From NCBI GenBank assembly GCA_002297865.1, contig DBKX01000151.1:1-14854 (forward strand): 14,854 nt of DNA, given 5' to 3'. Made by a program: the position numbers and the translations under genes. Positions 1-6,405 of this stretch are shown here, piece by piece. The notes below the pieces were generated by a model, which saw nothing but the letters and a program-made list of their open reading frames with translations, was not told where the DNA came from and made no database searches. Position 1 is the stretch's first letter, and every line of letters begins with the position of its first letter. This DNA comes from Lachnoclostridium sp. UBA739 (lineage in GTDB: Bacteria > Bacillota_A > Clostridia > Lachnospirales > Lachnospiraceae).

Positions 1-461
1 GATTCATATTCCTCGTATTCTTCTTCGTCTTTCCACTCAAACTGTTCCTTTATTACGTTCTCTTCAATCTGCATCGAATCGTCTTTCTCAAATATAAGTC
101 TGCCAGCTTCTTCACAGGACAATCCCAAACATTTTTCTCTTACAGTACCATATTCTATTGTAAATCTTGGATATTCTAGGCAGATTTCACACAAAGCCGT
201 CTCCCCTAACTCTGTACAAATATCACACAGATTTTTATCATTTAAAAATGCACATCTTCCATTATGGAGTGCAAAACTAGTATCCTCTCCATCATTTACA
301 ATATTCTCTGATAATCTTTTTCCAAAGCTTCCTGGGACTTCTTGATAATACTCTAATGTTTCTTCATCAATGTCAATTTCCCATCCAATACAACAACTGT
401 CTTTACATTTATCTGCTATACAGTGAAAATCCTTATAGTAATCCGGTAATCTAAGAATCAT
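1..461 (-). CDS. fliB: FliB-type flagellin lysine-N-methylase, N-terminal part (cut by window edge)
   Basis: The gene starts with ATG at 461 and runs off the left edge after about 153 codons, so the C-terminal part is missing. It begins MILRLPDYYKDFHC and carries a cysteine-rich N-terminus: C14, C19, C23 and C24, then C70, C79, C82, C91, C94, C111 and C116. This start and the 'C-x4-C-x3-CC-IGWEIDID' pattern are typical of the FliB family, which methylates lysines of flagellin in the cytoplasm and probably binds a metal cluster through these cysteines. GGAG at 471-474 lies 9 bases before the ATG and supports this start. The visible part ends in a very acidic stretch rich in Glu and Tyr. It follows the AGCS symporter gene on the same strand, with a dyad at 497-534 between them, so it may be a separate unit. 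Its presence suggests a flagellated host. The family call is from motif recognition; the enzymatic role is family knowledge. Confidence 0.8.
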   Translation of the reverse strand, partial: MILRLPDYYKDFHCIADKCKDSCCIGWEIDIDEETLEYYQEVPGSFGKRLSENIVNDGEDTSFALHNGRCAFLNDKNLCDICTELGETALCEICLEYPRFTIEYGTVREKCLGLSCEEAGRLIFEKDDSMQIEENVIKEQFEWKDEEEYEEYE

Positions 462-496
462 TTTCTTTATCTCCAATTTTTTGTTTTTACGGTAAC

Positions 497-534
497 AAAG
501 ACTTTCTTTATCATACTGCATAAAGAAAGTCTTT
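497..534. terminator. 15-bp perfect AT-rich inverted repeat, possible terminator
   Basis: The arms 497-511 and 520-534 are perfect reverse complements over 15 bases, with an 8-base loop. It lies 31 bases downstream of the AGCS symporter stop and about 35 bases before the fliB start. On the minus strand the 3' arm ends CTTT and is followed by GTTACC, so there is no long T-tract. On the plus strand the arm ends in TTTT. It could be a weak terminator or a 3'-end stabilising hairpin for the symporter mRNA. Confidence 0.5.
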
Positions 535-565
535 TCAATTCTATATTCTACTGTATGTAGTGAAA

Positions 566-1957
566 TCACGAACCTTTTCTTTGTTTTTCGAATGCTTTCA
601 TATCCCTCGCAATTTCCCCACTTAACACAAGCAGACAGATTAAGTTAGGAACCGCCATTAACGCATTAGCAATATCCGAGATGTTCCAAACAAGATTTAG
701 TGTTGTGGTTGCACCAACATACGCAAACAATGAAAATACAACACGATAAACGATATTATACTTATGGGTATTTGCCAAATATTCAAATGCTTTTTCACCA
801 TGATATTCCCAACCTAGAATGGTTGAAAATGCAAATAAAGCAATCCCAATACAAATCAGCCACGCACCAAGATCTCCTAAAACAGTTCGAAACGCAGCAA
901 TTGTTAGCGCAGACCCAGTAACTAGTTTTCCATTGGCATCTACACTGCCTAGTACGCCGGAACTGGCAATACATAATCCTGTAATGGTACATACAACGAT
1001 AGTATCCCAGAATGTTCCTGTCATATTGATGTATGCCTGACGAACAGGATTGTCCGTCGTTGCCGCTGCTGCTGTGATAGCTGCAGAACCCATTCCCGCT
1101 TCATTGGAAAAAACACCACGCGCTACGCCATAACGCATAGCACGCATCATAGATGCTGTAATCGTGCCTAACACACCACCGGAAACTGCTTTAACACTAA
1201 AAGCATATTTAAAAATCATTGCTACTCCAGATGGTACATTTTCAATGTTTCCAATAATAACAACAAGTCCCGCAATTACATAAAATACTGCCATAAGTGG
1301 AACAACAACAGATGATACTTTTGATATTGTCTTAATCCCACCAACAATGATTGCTAATGCTAATACTGTGATTATTATACCCACAACTCTTTTGGAAACT
1401 CCAGATGTTTCATTAATTGCATCCGCAATTGAGTTTGCCTGTGTCAAGTTTCCGATTCCAAAAGATGCAACAACTGCAAATAACGCAAAGAACCATCCGA
1501 ATACTGCACCTAGTTTTTTATGTTTAAATGCTTTCTTCATGACAAACATTGGTCCACCAAGCATTTCTCCATTTTCGTTAACTTCACGGTACTTTATAGA
1601 AAGCATACACTCACTAAATTTTGAAGTTAATCCAAAGCAAGCTGAAATCCACATCCATACGATAGCGCCTGGTCCACCTGAAACCATAGCTGTTGCAACA
1701 CCAACGATATTTCCTGTTCCAATGGTTGCTGCTAATGCTGTTGTTAATGCAGAAAAAGGTGAGATATCCCCTTCCCCTTCTCCCTTTTTTCGAAATTCTT
1801 TACTTAGTGTCATCTTTAATGCATATCCGAGATTTCTCCAAGACAAAAACCTTGTACGAAAAGTTAAGAAAATTCCCGTTCCCACTAGTAAGAACAGCAT
1901 TACAGGTCCCCAAACAAAGTCATCCACATGCTTTACAATAGCTGCAAATTGATCCAT
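566..1957 (-). CDS. Sodium:alanine/glycine symporter (AGCS family)
   Basis: A complete 463-residue multi-pass membrane protein of the alanine or glycine:cation symporter family, which imports small neutral amino acids with Na+ or H+. The family hallmarks are visible: ALAATIGTGNIVGVATA at residues 74-90, GGPGAIVWMWISACFG at 94-109, and EAGMGSAAITAAAATTDNP at about 286-304. The length is normal for the family and no break is seen. The ATG at 1957 has an AGGGG ribosome binding site at 1964-1968, 6 bases upstream. A strong terminator at 2111-2142 separates it from the KAS III-like gene upstream, so it is probably its own transcription unit. No clear sigma-A promoter or known riboswitch was recognised in the roughly 150 bases between that terminator and the start, although an AGGCT direct repeat is present there. 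The substrate (alanine or glycine) cannot be decided from sequence. Confidence 0.92.
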   Translation of the reverse strand: MDQFAAIVKHVDDFVWGPVMLFLLVGTGIFLTFRTRFLSWRNLGYALKMTLSKEFRKKGEGEGDISPFSALTTALAATIGTGNIVGVATAMVSGGPGAIVWMWISACFGLTSKFSECMLSIKYREVNENGEMLGGPMFVMKKAFKHKKLGAVFGWFFALFAVVASFGIGNLTQANSIADAINETSGVSKRVVGIIITVLALAIIVGGIKTISKVSSVVVPLMAVFYVIAGLVVIIGNIENVPSGVAMIFKYAFSVKAVSGGVLGTITASMMRAMRYGVARGVFSNEAGMGSAAITAAAATTDNPVRQAYINMTGTFWDTIVVCTITGLCIASSGVLGSVDANGKLVTGSALTIAAFRTVLGDLGAWLICIGIALFAFSTILGWEYHGEKAFEYLANTHKYNIVYRVVFSLFAYVGATTTLNLVWNISDIANALMAVPNLICLLVLSGEIARDMKAFEKQRKGS

Positions 1958-2110
1958 ACTTTACCCCTACTCTCTTTTTCTTTTTTCCTTTCTATTTTGC
2001 CATCCCTTTTGAGTAGGTAAAACCTATCATTATGTACTTTATAATTTAATCGTTAAAAGAAGCCTAATTCAGCCTCAAACAATTTTTTTTCAAAATTTTT
2101 CCTACCAAGT

Positions 2111-2142
2111 AAAAAAGGAGGGATTCAATTGAATATCCCCCC
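2111..2142 (-). terminator. Rho-independent terminator of the MCP/KAS III-like unit
   Basis: On the minus strand GGGGGGATATTC (2142-2131) pairs with GAATCCCTCC (2126-2117) across an AATT loop. There is a 2-base bulge and one G-U pair, and six Ts follow (2111-2116). It lies 86 bases after the KAS III-like stop codon. Confidence 0.85.
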
Positions 2143-2166
2143 ATCGGTCAAAATAGTATTACTAAT

Positions 2167-2195
2167 AATATATTAAAAACCTAATAAATTGTCAA
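2167..2195 (-). promoter_or_regulatory. Promoter-like TTGACA-17-TATATT between KAS III-like stop and terminator
   Basis: On the minus strand a perfect -35 (TTGACA, 2195-2190) and a near-consensus -10 (TATATT, 2172-2167) are separated by exactly 17 bases. Transcription would begin near 2160 and meet the terminator at 2142-2111 almost at once. It may therefore drive only a short RNA, feed the AGCS gene through read-through, or be a chance match. Confidence 0.45.
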
Positions 2196-2228
2196 GCAAA
2201 TCTCTTTATTATATTAGCATATTAAAGT

Positions 2229-3224
2229 TTAATATTGAATAAGCATTACTATATGCTGCATACCTGCACCAATCGTCCAAAATGCAATATAATCGCCACG
2301 TTTTACTTTTCCTAACTCAATTGCCCTATCAAGAACTAAAAACGGACTTGATACACCAGTATAACCATATTCATCTCCAACATAAATGCACTGTTCATCT
2401 GAAATGTTTAGATGTTCTTTAAGTATCTCAGTATTTTTGATTAGATATTGCGAGAAACAGAACATGCCAATATCTTTGACTTCTAAACCATTTCTTTTAA
2501 TCACATCTAACAGTTTTCTCTCAACCTCATCTAAGTCACAACCAACAGGTTCCATAGTAGAAAGAATAGCTTCTTTATCTGACTCAAAAATCTTAGACAT
2601 ACCGCAATGCGGAAATATCATCTTGTCAAAGTAAATATCATTTATAAAGAAATCTGAATCGATTAATCCACTACTCCTTACTGTTCTCTCCAAAATTATA
2701 GCACAAGCTGCATCACCAAATACTCCATAGCCATATTCGTTCATTGGATTATGTACTTGGGTTGTATACTCACCACCGACAAGGAGAACTCGATTTACTC
2801 TTTTATTACTCTCCATATAACGAAATACATTCTCTAATGCAAATACCATACTAATACAATTGGCATTAAAATCGTAGCAAATAGAATCCCATTTTCCCTC
2901 AATTGCACGGTGGATCATTACAGAACAACATGGAACAACGTATTCTGGTATCTGTGAAGCAGATACTACCATATCAATATCTTTTCCTGTTAAAGCTGCC
3001 TTTTCCAATACCTTTTTTGCTGCTTTAATCTCCATTGTTAAAGAATTTTCTTTTTCTTCAGCATTCTCATCAATGACATATCGCTTATCTCTACCATATA
3101 CATTCTCTAGCAGATTTTTTACATCTTTTCCTTGTTTCTTGTAATGTTCAATATAATACTCATTGTCCAAAACCCTATCAGGATGATAAACCGCTATCTG
3201 GCTAATTCGTACATAACTATTCAT
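2229..3224 (-). CDS. KAS III-fold (FabH-like) protein with altered catalytic triad
   Basis: A 331-residue thiolase-fold protein resembling beta-ketoacyl-ACP synthase III. The active-site cysteine is present (C123 in YDFNANCISM). The C-terminal block YGYTGVSSPFLVLDRAIELG at 286-305, followed by KVKRGD and the GAG at 319-321, aligns well with FabH. The canonical catalytic His (FabH 'HQAN') is replaced: the aligned residues read S258-Q-Y-L. The canonical Asn ('GNTS') aligns with Y288 in GYTG. Ordinary decarboxylating condensation is therefore doubtful, and an acyltransferase or a specialised condensing enzyme is as likely. It is not the housekeeping FabH and no fatty-acid genes are near. The ATG has GGAGG at 3237-3241, with a rather long 12-base spacer. 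It follows the chemoreceptor-like gene by 33 bases with no terminator between, so the two are probably co-transcribed, ending at the terminator at 2111-2142. Fold call is confident; function is unknown. Confidence 0.85.
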   Translation of the reverse strand: MNSYVRISQIAVYHPDRVLDNEYYIEHYKKQGKDVKNLLENVYGRDKRYVIDENAEEKENSLTMEIKAAKKVLEKAALTGKDIDMVVSASQIPEYVVPCCSVMIHRAIEGKWDSICYDFNANCISMVFALENVFRYMESNKRVNRVLLVGGEYTTQVHNPMNEYGYGVFGDAACAIILERTVRSSGLIDSDFFINDIYFDKMIFPHCGMSKIFESDKEAILSTMEPVGCDLDEVERKLLDVIKRNGLEVKDIGMFCFSQYLIKNTEILKEHLNISDEQCIYVGDEYGYTGVSSPFLVLDRAIELGKVKRGDYIAFWTIGAGMQHIVMLIQY

Positions 3225-3257
3225 TAATTACTCTCGCCTCCAATTATTTTCATAATC

Positions 3258-4790
3258 TTACTTCTTAAGCAATTCTTCAAGTTCCTTCACGATTTGATTC
3301 AAGCCATCAACTTGGTTGTTCAATTCTGTAATTTCCTGTGTATTATTCTGTACAACACCTACGATGTTTGTAAACTGCTCATTTTCCACTTCAATCTGTC
3401 TTGATATATTCTCATTGTATGTAAAAGTTGTTGCAATCAGTGAAACCTGCTCTTCATTCAAAGCATCGACTTCTCTAATTGCATTTAACGAAGAGGACAA
3501 TAATTTCATCATATTCTTAACTTTTTCAACCGTATTTGCTAATGTCTCATTCTGATAACTTAACTTGTCCGAATTTAGACCAATAAAATTGGTAACCGCG
3601 CTTGCTTCATTCTCCAGTGCCTTTACAACGTCATTAATTTCTTTTAATGAAGATTGCGTGTTCCTAGCCAAATTTCCGATCTCATTGGCTACAACAGCAA
3701 AACCTCTGCCTGCTTCTCCTGCTCTGGCAGCTTCAATTGATGCATTCAATGCAAGTAAATTGGTTGATGTTGCAATTTCGTCTATAATATTGACGGTGCT
3801 TCCAATTTTCTTTGTACCACTTAAAAGTCTCTCAATTGCTTCCATCGTATTCTGATTAGATGTTACCACCTCATCACTAACTGAAAGAAGGTTATTCAAA
3901 TCTTGTTCGTTATCACTGGAAATGTTAACAAGCTCATCGGAAATTTCAGTACTTTTCTTCACCTTTTCCGAAACATTATGGCTACATTCTTTTAATAGAT
4001 GCAGATTATTAGTACTTTCATTATTATGTTCAATAATATTACGACTCATCTCCAGAAGTTCTTCACTTATAGATGACAACTCTTCTGTAGCAGCACTCTC
4101 TGACTCAACATTTTCCAATACCATGCCGCTTGTTTGTGCAAGACGTTCTGAAATACTACCTGCTTTATCAAGAATCTGATTAGTCATATTATTATTCTTC
4201 TCTAATTCATCTCGTTTTGCATCTGCTAAGTATTTTCCTGCAAACACCGTAAATAGATAAACTCCCACAAATGATAATAACATAATAAAGAAACGTATTA
4301 ACATATCAGGAACAAATAGACCATCCTTAATTGGTAACATAGTCTCTGGTTTTAGAATACATCCAACTACTGTTGAAAGTGTTAATCCGCCAATAGTAAT
4401 TAAGCATAATTTTCTGTCCAAAAATAACGCTTCAACTAGAGCAAAATAGAATGCGAAAGCCCAGAATTCACGTGATGGAATTAAATACATAATAAAATTA
4501 AATTGAACAAAAAGCAAAACAGTTATATAAACTTTTCCATAAATCATCATTTTAGGTGGTACTACGCCATCCTTTAATCCAGTCTTCATAAGCTTAGCAC
4601 CCACTAATATGTAAGCCACGACTGTTAAAGCATAGACTCCTAAAGCTGTCCATGTAATATTCGGATAAAATCCCAATAACTTCATTGTTATAAAATCAAA
4701 TCCACCAGCTGAAACAGAAACAATCAAAATAATCATGATCCACTTATAAACTTGTGCCATATACGCATCAATTGCACTAATTTGTTTCAT
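3258..4790 (-). CDS. Methyl-accepting chemotaxis-like receptor with 6-TM N-terminus
   Basis: A 510-residue signalling protein. Six hydrophobic segments occupy roughly residues 15-185 with little extracellular sequence, and a short linker follows directly. No HAMP-like region was recognised. The rest is a long coiled coil with the kinase-control tip ([20 protein letters not shown], about 339-358, then [11 protein letters not shown]), which in chemoreceptors contacts CheA and CheW. The usual Gln before TNLLALNA is Ser here. The signal sensed is probably membrane-embedded or internal. I start it at the ATG at 4790 because GAGGGAGG lies 8 bases upstream of it. An in-frame ATG at 4808 has no ribosome binding site and actually overlaps this one. 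It is the first gene of a probable two-gene unit with the KAS III-like protein. A weak promoter candidate lies at 4875-4903. It could act in chemotaxis or in another CheA-like pathway. Confidence 0.9.
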   Translation of the reverse strand: MKQISAIDAYMAQVYKWIMIILIVSVSAGGFDFITMKLLGFYPNITWTALGVYALTVVAYILVGAKLMKTGLKDGVVPPKMMIYGKVYITVLLFVQFNFIMYLIPSREFWAFAFYFALVEALFLDRKLCLITIGGLTLSTVVGCILKPETMLPIKDGLFVPDMLIRFFIMLLSFVGVYLFTVFAGKYLADAKRDELEKNNNMTNQILDKAGSISERLAQTSGMVLENVESESAATEELSSISEELLEMSRNIIEHNNESTNNLHLLKECSHNVSEKVKKSTEISDELVNISSDNEQDLNNLLSVSDEVVTSNQNTMEAIERLLSGTKKIGSTVNIIDEIATSTNLLALNASIEAARAGEAGRGFAVVANEIGNLARNTQSSLKEINDVVKALENEASAVTNFIGLNSDKLSYQNETLANTVEKVKNMMKLLSSSLNAIREVDALNEEQVSLIATTFTYNENISRQIEVENEQFTNIVGVVQNNTQEITELNNQVDGLNQIVKELEELLKK

Positions 4791-4874
4791 AAAATATGCC
4801 TCCCTCATGTAAAAGTAGCTTTTTTCACTACATGTCTTAAATATTTATCAATAAATCTCCCCCATAACTGATAA

Positions 4875-4903
4875 AAAATACAGTAAAACCTTTCTTCTTC
4901 CAA
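4875..4903 (-). promoter_or_regulatory. Weak promoter candidate for the MCP/KAS III-like unit
   Basis: On the minus strand TTGGAA (4903-4898) is followed after 17 bases by TATTTT (4880-4875), about 85 bases before the chemoreceptor start. Each hexamer matches the sigma-A consensus at 4 of 6 positions. No flagellar sigma-28 (sigma-D) type motif was seen here. Confidence 0.3.
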
Positions 4904-5343
4904 AATAAATTACTATTAATCCTCCCCCTTCTAAATCTATGTTGCGAATATAGCTCTACCATATTGTGAGCATAACATAAATCCTGAATTGAAACATCCT
5001 TTGTATAATCCTTCTTTAACTTTTGTAATTTGTATTGGAGTTAAGTAAACTAGTAAGATTTTTTTAATATTCTCTTTTGTATAGGCTTTTACAGTATAAA
5101 ATATAACCTCATACTTTAATCTGTAAATATGAACTAATTTTCTGTGAATTTTAGAAGTGGTCAACAAACTAGAAAGTGTTTCTTAAAATTTATAGTTTAT
5201 TAAAGATAACACATTAATTATAATACACCATAACTTTTCATATTTCAATTAAAAATACGTATTTACTTCCATTGTTTCTTTAAAAAATAATCAATGTTGT
5301 ATTTATCAAACTGATTATGTCATATTCTGTAATTATCTGCATT

Positions 5344-5377
5344 AAAATAGAGAACCATCTTCATAGTTCTCTATTTT
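5344..5377. repeat. 12-bp perfect inverted repeat (hairpin) directly before a GGAGG
   Basis: The arms 5344-5355 (AAAATAGAGAAC) and 5366-5377 (GTTCTCTATTTT) are perfect complements with a 10-base loop. On the plus strand the 3' arm abuts GGAGG at 5378-5382, so the hairpin could control translation of the small plus-strand frame. On the minus strand the arm ends in TTTT and could act as a weak terminator. Confidence 0.55.
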
Positions 5378-5428
5378 GGAGGAATAAGAATTCAACTTAA
5401 GAAATTTTCTATTTTTATATACAAGAAT

Positions 5429-5566
5429 ATGAATTTATTTGTTCTTTGGGTTTATCTAGATTATATCACATGCTGCTGGATAAATATTTCATTTGCAGCT
5501 GAAACAGTAATAAACTGGATTTTACATATACTTTATTATACTTTTCGTTCTATTTACATATTTTAG
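5429..5566 (+). CDS. Possible small hydrophobic membrane peptide (unrecognised)
   Basis: An open frame of 45 codons from ATG at 5429 to TAG at 5564-5566. It encodes a very hydrophobic, aromatic-rich peptide (begins MNLFVLWVYLDYITCCWINI, ends RSIYIF) with three Trp and almost no charged residues. The ATG itself has no good ribosome binding site. However, the same frame is open back to 5351, and a GGAGG at 5378-5382 lies 7 bases before an in-frame ATT at 5390. Starting there would give 58 residues with a basic N-terminus (QLKKFSIF...). This suggests either rare ATT initiation or a start codon lost by mutation. A bidirectional terminator begins 12 bases after the stop. A TATAAT at 5219-5224 could be a -10 box, but its -35 (TTTATT) is poor. 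No family was recognised. AT-rich sequence can produce such frames by chance, so this is tentative. Confidence 0.3.
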   Translation: MNLFVLWVYLDYITCCWINISFAAETVINWILHILYYTFRSIYIF

Positions 5567-5578
5567 ATCGTAAAACGT

Positions 5579-5622
5579 AAAAAAAAGTTATGCACTTTTA
5601 ACAAAATGCATAACTCTTTTTT
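5579..5622. terminator. Bidirectional hairpin terminator
   Basis: The arms 5579-5594 and 5607-5622 pair over 16 positions with one mismatch, around the core GTTATGCA/TGCATAAC and a 12-base loop. On the minus strand the 3' arm runs into eight Ts, which would end the cyclase/DUF4253 operon 175 bases after its last stop. On the plus strand it ends in six Ts, 12 bases after the small ORF at 5429-5566. Confidence 0.75.
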
Positions 5623-5727
5623 AATGTACATACGAAAAATGAATAGATATACCTTTACATTACAGACGATTGCCCGTAACTGAAATGAACTTTTTCTTGT
5701 ATAGTATTCTATCTCATTTTTCCTTAA

Positions 5728-5766
5728 ATGACATCTTAATGTAAGAAATGCTACATTTTATGTCAT
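5728..5766. repeat. Nested inverted repeat 3' of the DUF4253 gene
   Basis: ATGACAT (5728-5734) pairs with ATGTCAT (5760-5766). Inside these, AATGTA (5738-5743) pairs with TACATT (5752-5757) around an 8-base loop. The result is a two-segment hairpin with small internal loops, 30 bases after the DUF4253 stop and without a T-tract. Its role is unknown; a 3'-end mRNA structure or a protein-binding dyad are both possible. Confidence 0.4.
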
Positions 5767-5796
5767 AACTTCAAAATATGGACTTATTTTTTTAAT

Positions 5797-6297
5797 TTAA
5801 CTCTTTTCGACTAAATATCTATCTTGGTAATATTCTATCACACCTGAAGAAAATACAGCTGGTATAGCACCAAAAGTATCATACCATGCCTTAGACTGCG
5901 AGACACATTCCAACTCTTCCTTATAGTTTTTCCACCAGTTCACTGGCAAACAGGAAAAAATCTCCCAAGGATGTTTCACTGGTATCTTCGCAAGAATTAT
6001 CTCTTTGTTTTTCTTTTTAGCCTTTTCTTGCCCCTCTAATAGCTCTTCTACCGCTTTTTTTAAAACCGAACTCAACTGATGTTCTTCTAACCCCTGTTCC
6101 AGCAAATCATTACTTGGAATAATAAGGATAGGAATAAACCCTTCCGACTTACCAAGCTTGGTTGCTTTCTTATATGCATCACGAACTTCCTCTAATATAC
6201 TATCATTCGAAAACACAGTACATTCACAGTGCAACTGTTCTAATATTGTTCTGGTTTCCTTCTGAAAACTGTCACTTTTCTTACGGAAAAATCTCAT
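5797..6297 (-). CDS. DUF4253 domain protein
   Basis: A 166-residue soluble protein with no signal peptide. Its C-terminal half matches the DUF4253 pattern: PWEIFSCLPVNWW at residues 110-122, then AWYDTFGAIPAVFSSGVIEY at 137-156. Compare the family's lysine/tyrosine-rich 'WY.k.GA.PAvis.d.lEf' ending. The N-terminal half has the EEVRDAYKKA..GK.EGFIPILI pattern, also seen in these proteins. The DUF's function is not known to me. The ATG at 6297 is supported by AGGAG 7 bases upstream. It sits 108 bases downstream of the second cyclase gene, with a small AT-rich dyad (TTATCAT/ATGATAA) in the gap and no clear terminator, so it may belong to the same operon. Family call is fairly confident; any link to c-di-GMP is only inferred from position. 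Confidence 0.75.
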   Translation of the reverse strand: MRFFRKKSDSFQKETRTILEQLHCECTVFSNDSILEEVRDAYKKATKLGKSEGFIPILIIPSNDLLEQGLEEHQLSSVLKKAVEELLEGQEKAKKKNKEIILAKIPVKHPWEIFSCLPVNWWKNYKEELECVSQSKAWYDTFGAIPAVFSSGVIEYYQDRYLVEKS

Positions 6298-6405
6298 TTT
6301 CCTACTCCTATCTCAATATAAAATTGAGCTGAATTATTAATCTGTTATCATAATTTTATGATAAATTCTTACCGATTATGATTTCTACCAAAACATACCT
6401 GGACA

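Larger units (their letters stand above)
4791..5796. other. About 1 kb AT-rich intergenic region
   Basis: No conventional protein gene with a good start and known family was recognised here. It contains the ribosome binding site and a weak promoter candidate for the chemoreceptor gene at the left end. It also contains a hairpin at 5344-5377, a hydrophobic plus-strand ORF at 5429-5566, a bidirectional terminator at 5579-5622 and a nested dyad at 5728-5766. A minus-strand open frame at 4937-5167 starts with TTG, lacks a ribosome binding site and is probably fortuitous. Confidence 0.6.

Noticed and set aside
1347..1952. Plus-strand 201-codon frame opposite the AGCS symporter gene
   Set aside because: It is the antisense shadow of a strongly conserved transporter gene and has no family-like sequence.
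1958..2110. Possible glycine riboswitch or other leader before the AGCS gene
   Set aside because: None of the conserved glycine-riboswitch sequence was seen; only a short direct repeat (AGGCT) and a 5-bp hairpin are present.
4791..4808. Upstream in-frame ATG (4808) as start of the chemoreceptor-like protein
   Set aside because: It lacks a ribosome binding site and its first codons themselves form the GAGGGAGG that serves the ATG at 4790.
4952..4972. tRNA D-arm-like sequence (minus strand GCTC...GGTAGAGC)
   Set aside because: No acceptor stem, anticodon stem or T-arm with GTTCGA-type sequence could be placed around it.
4937..5167. Minus-strand 76-codon frame upstream of the chemoreceptor gene
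   Set aside because: It starts with TTG, has no ribosome binding site, shows no recognised motif and lies in very AT-rich DNA where such frames arise by chance.
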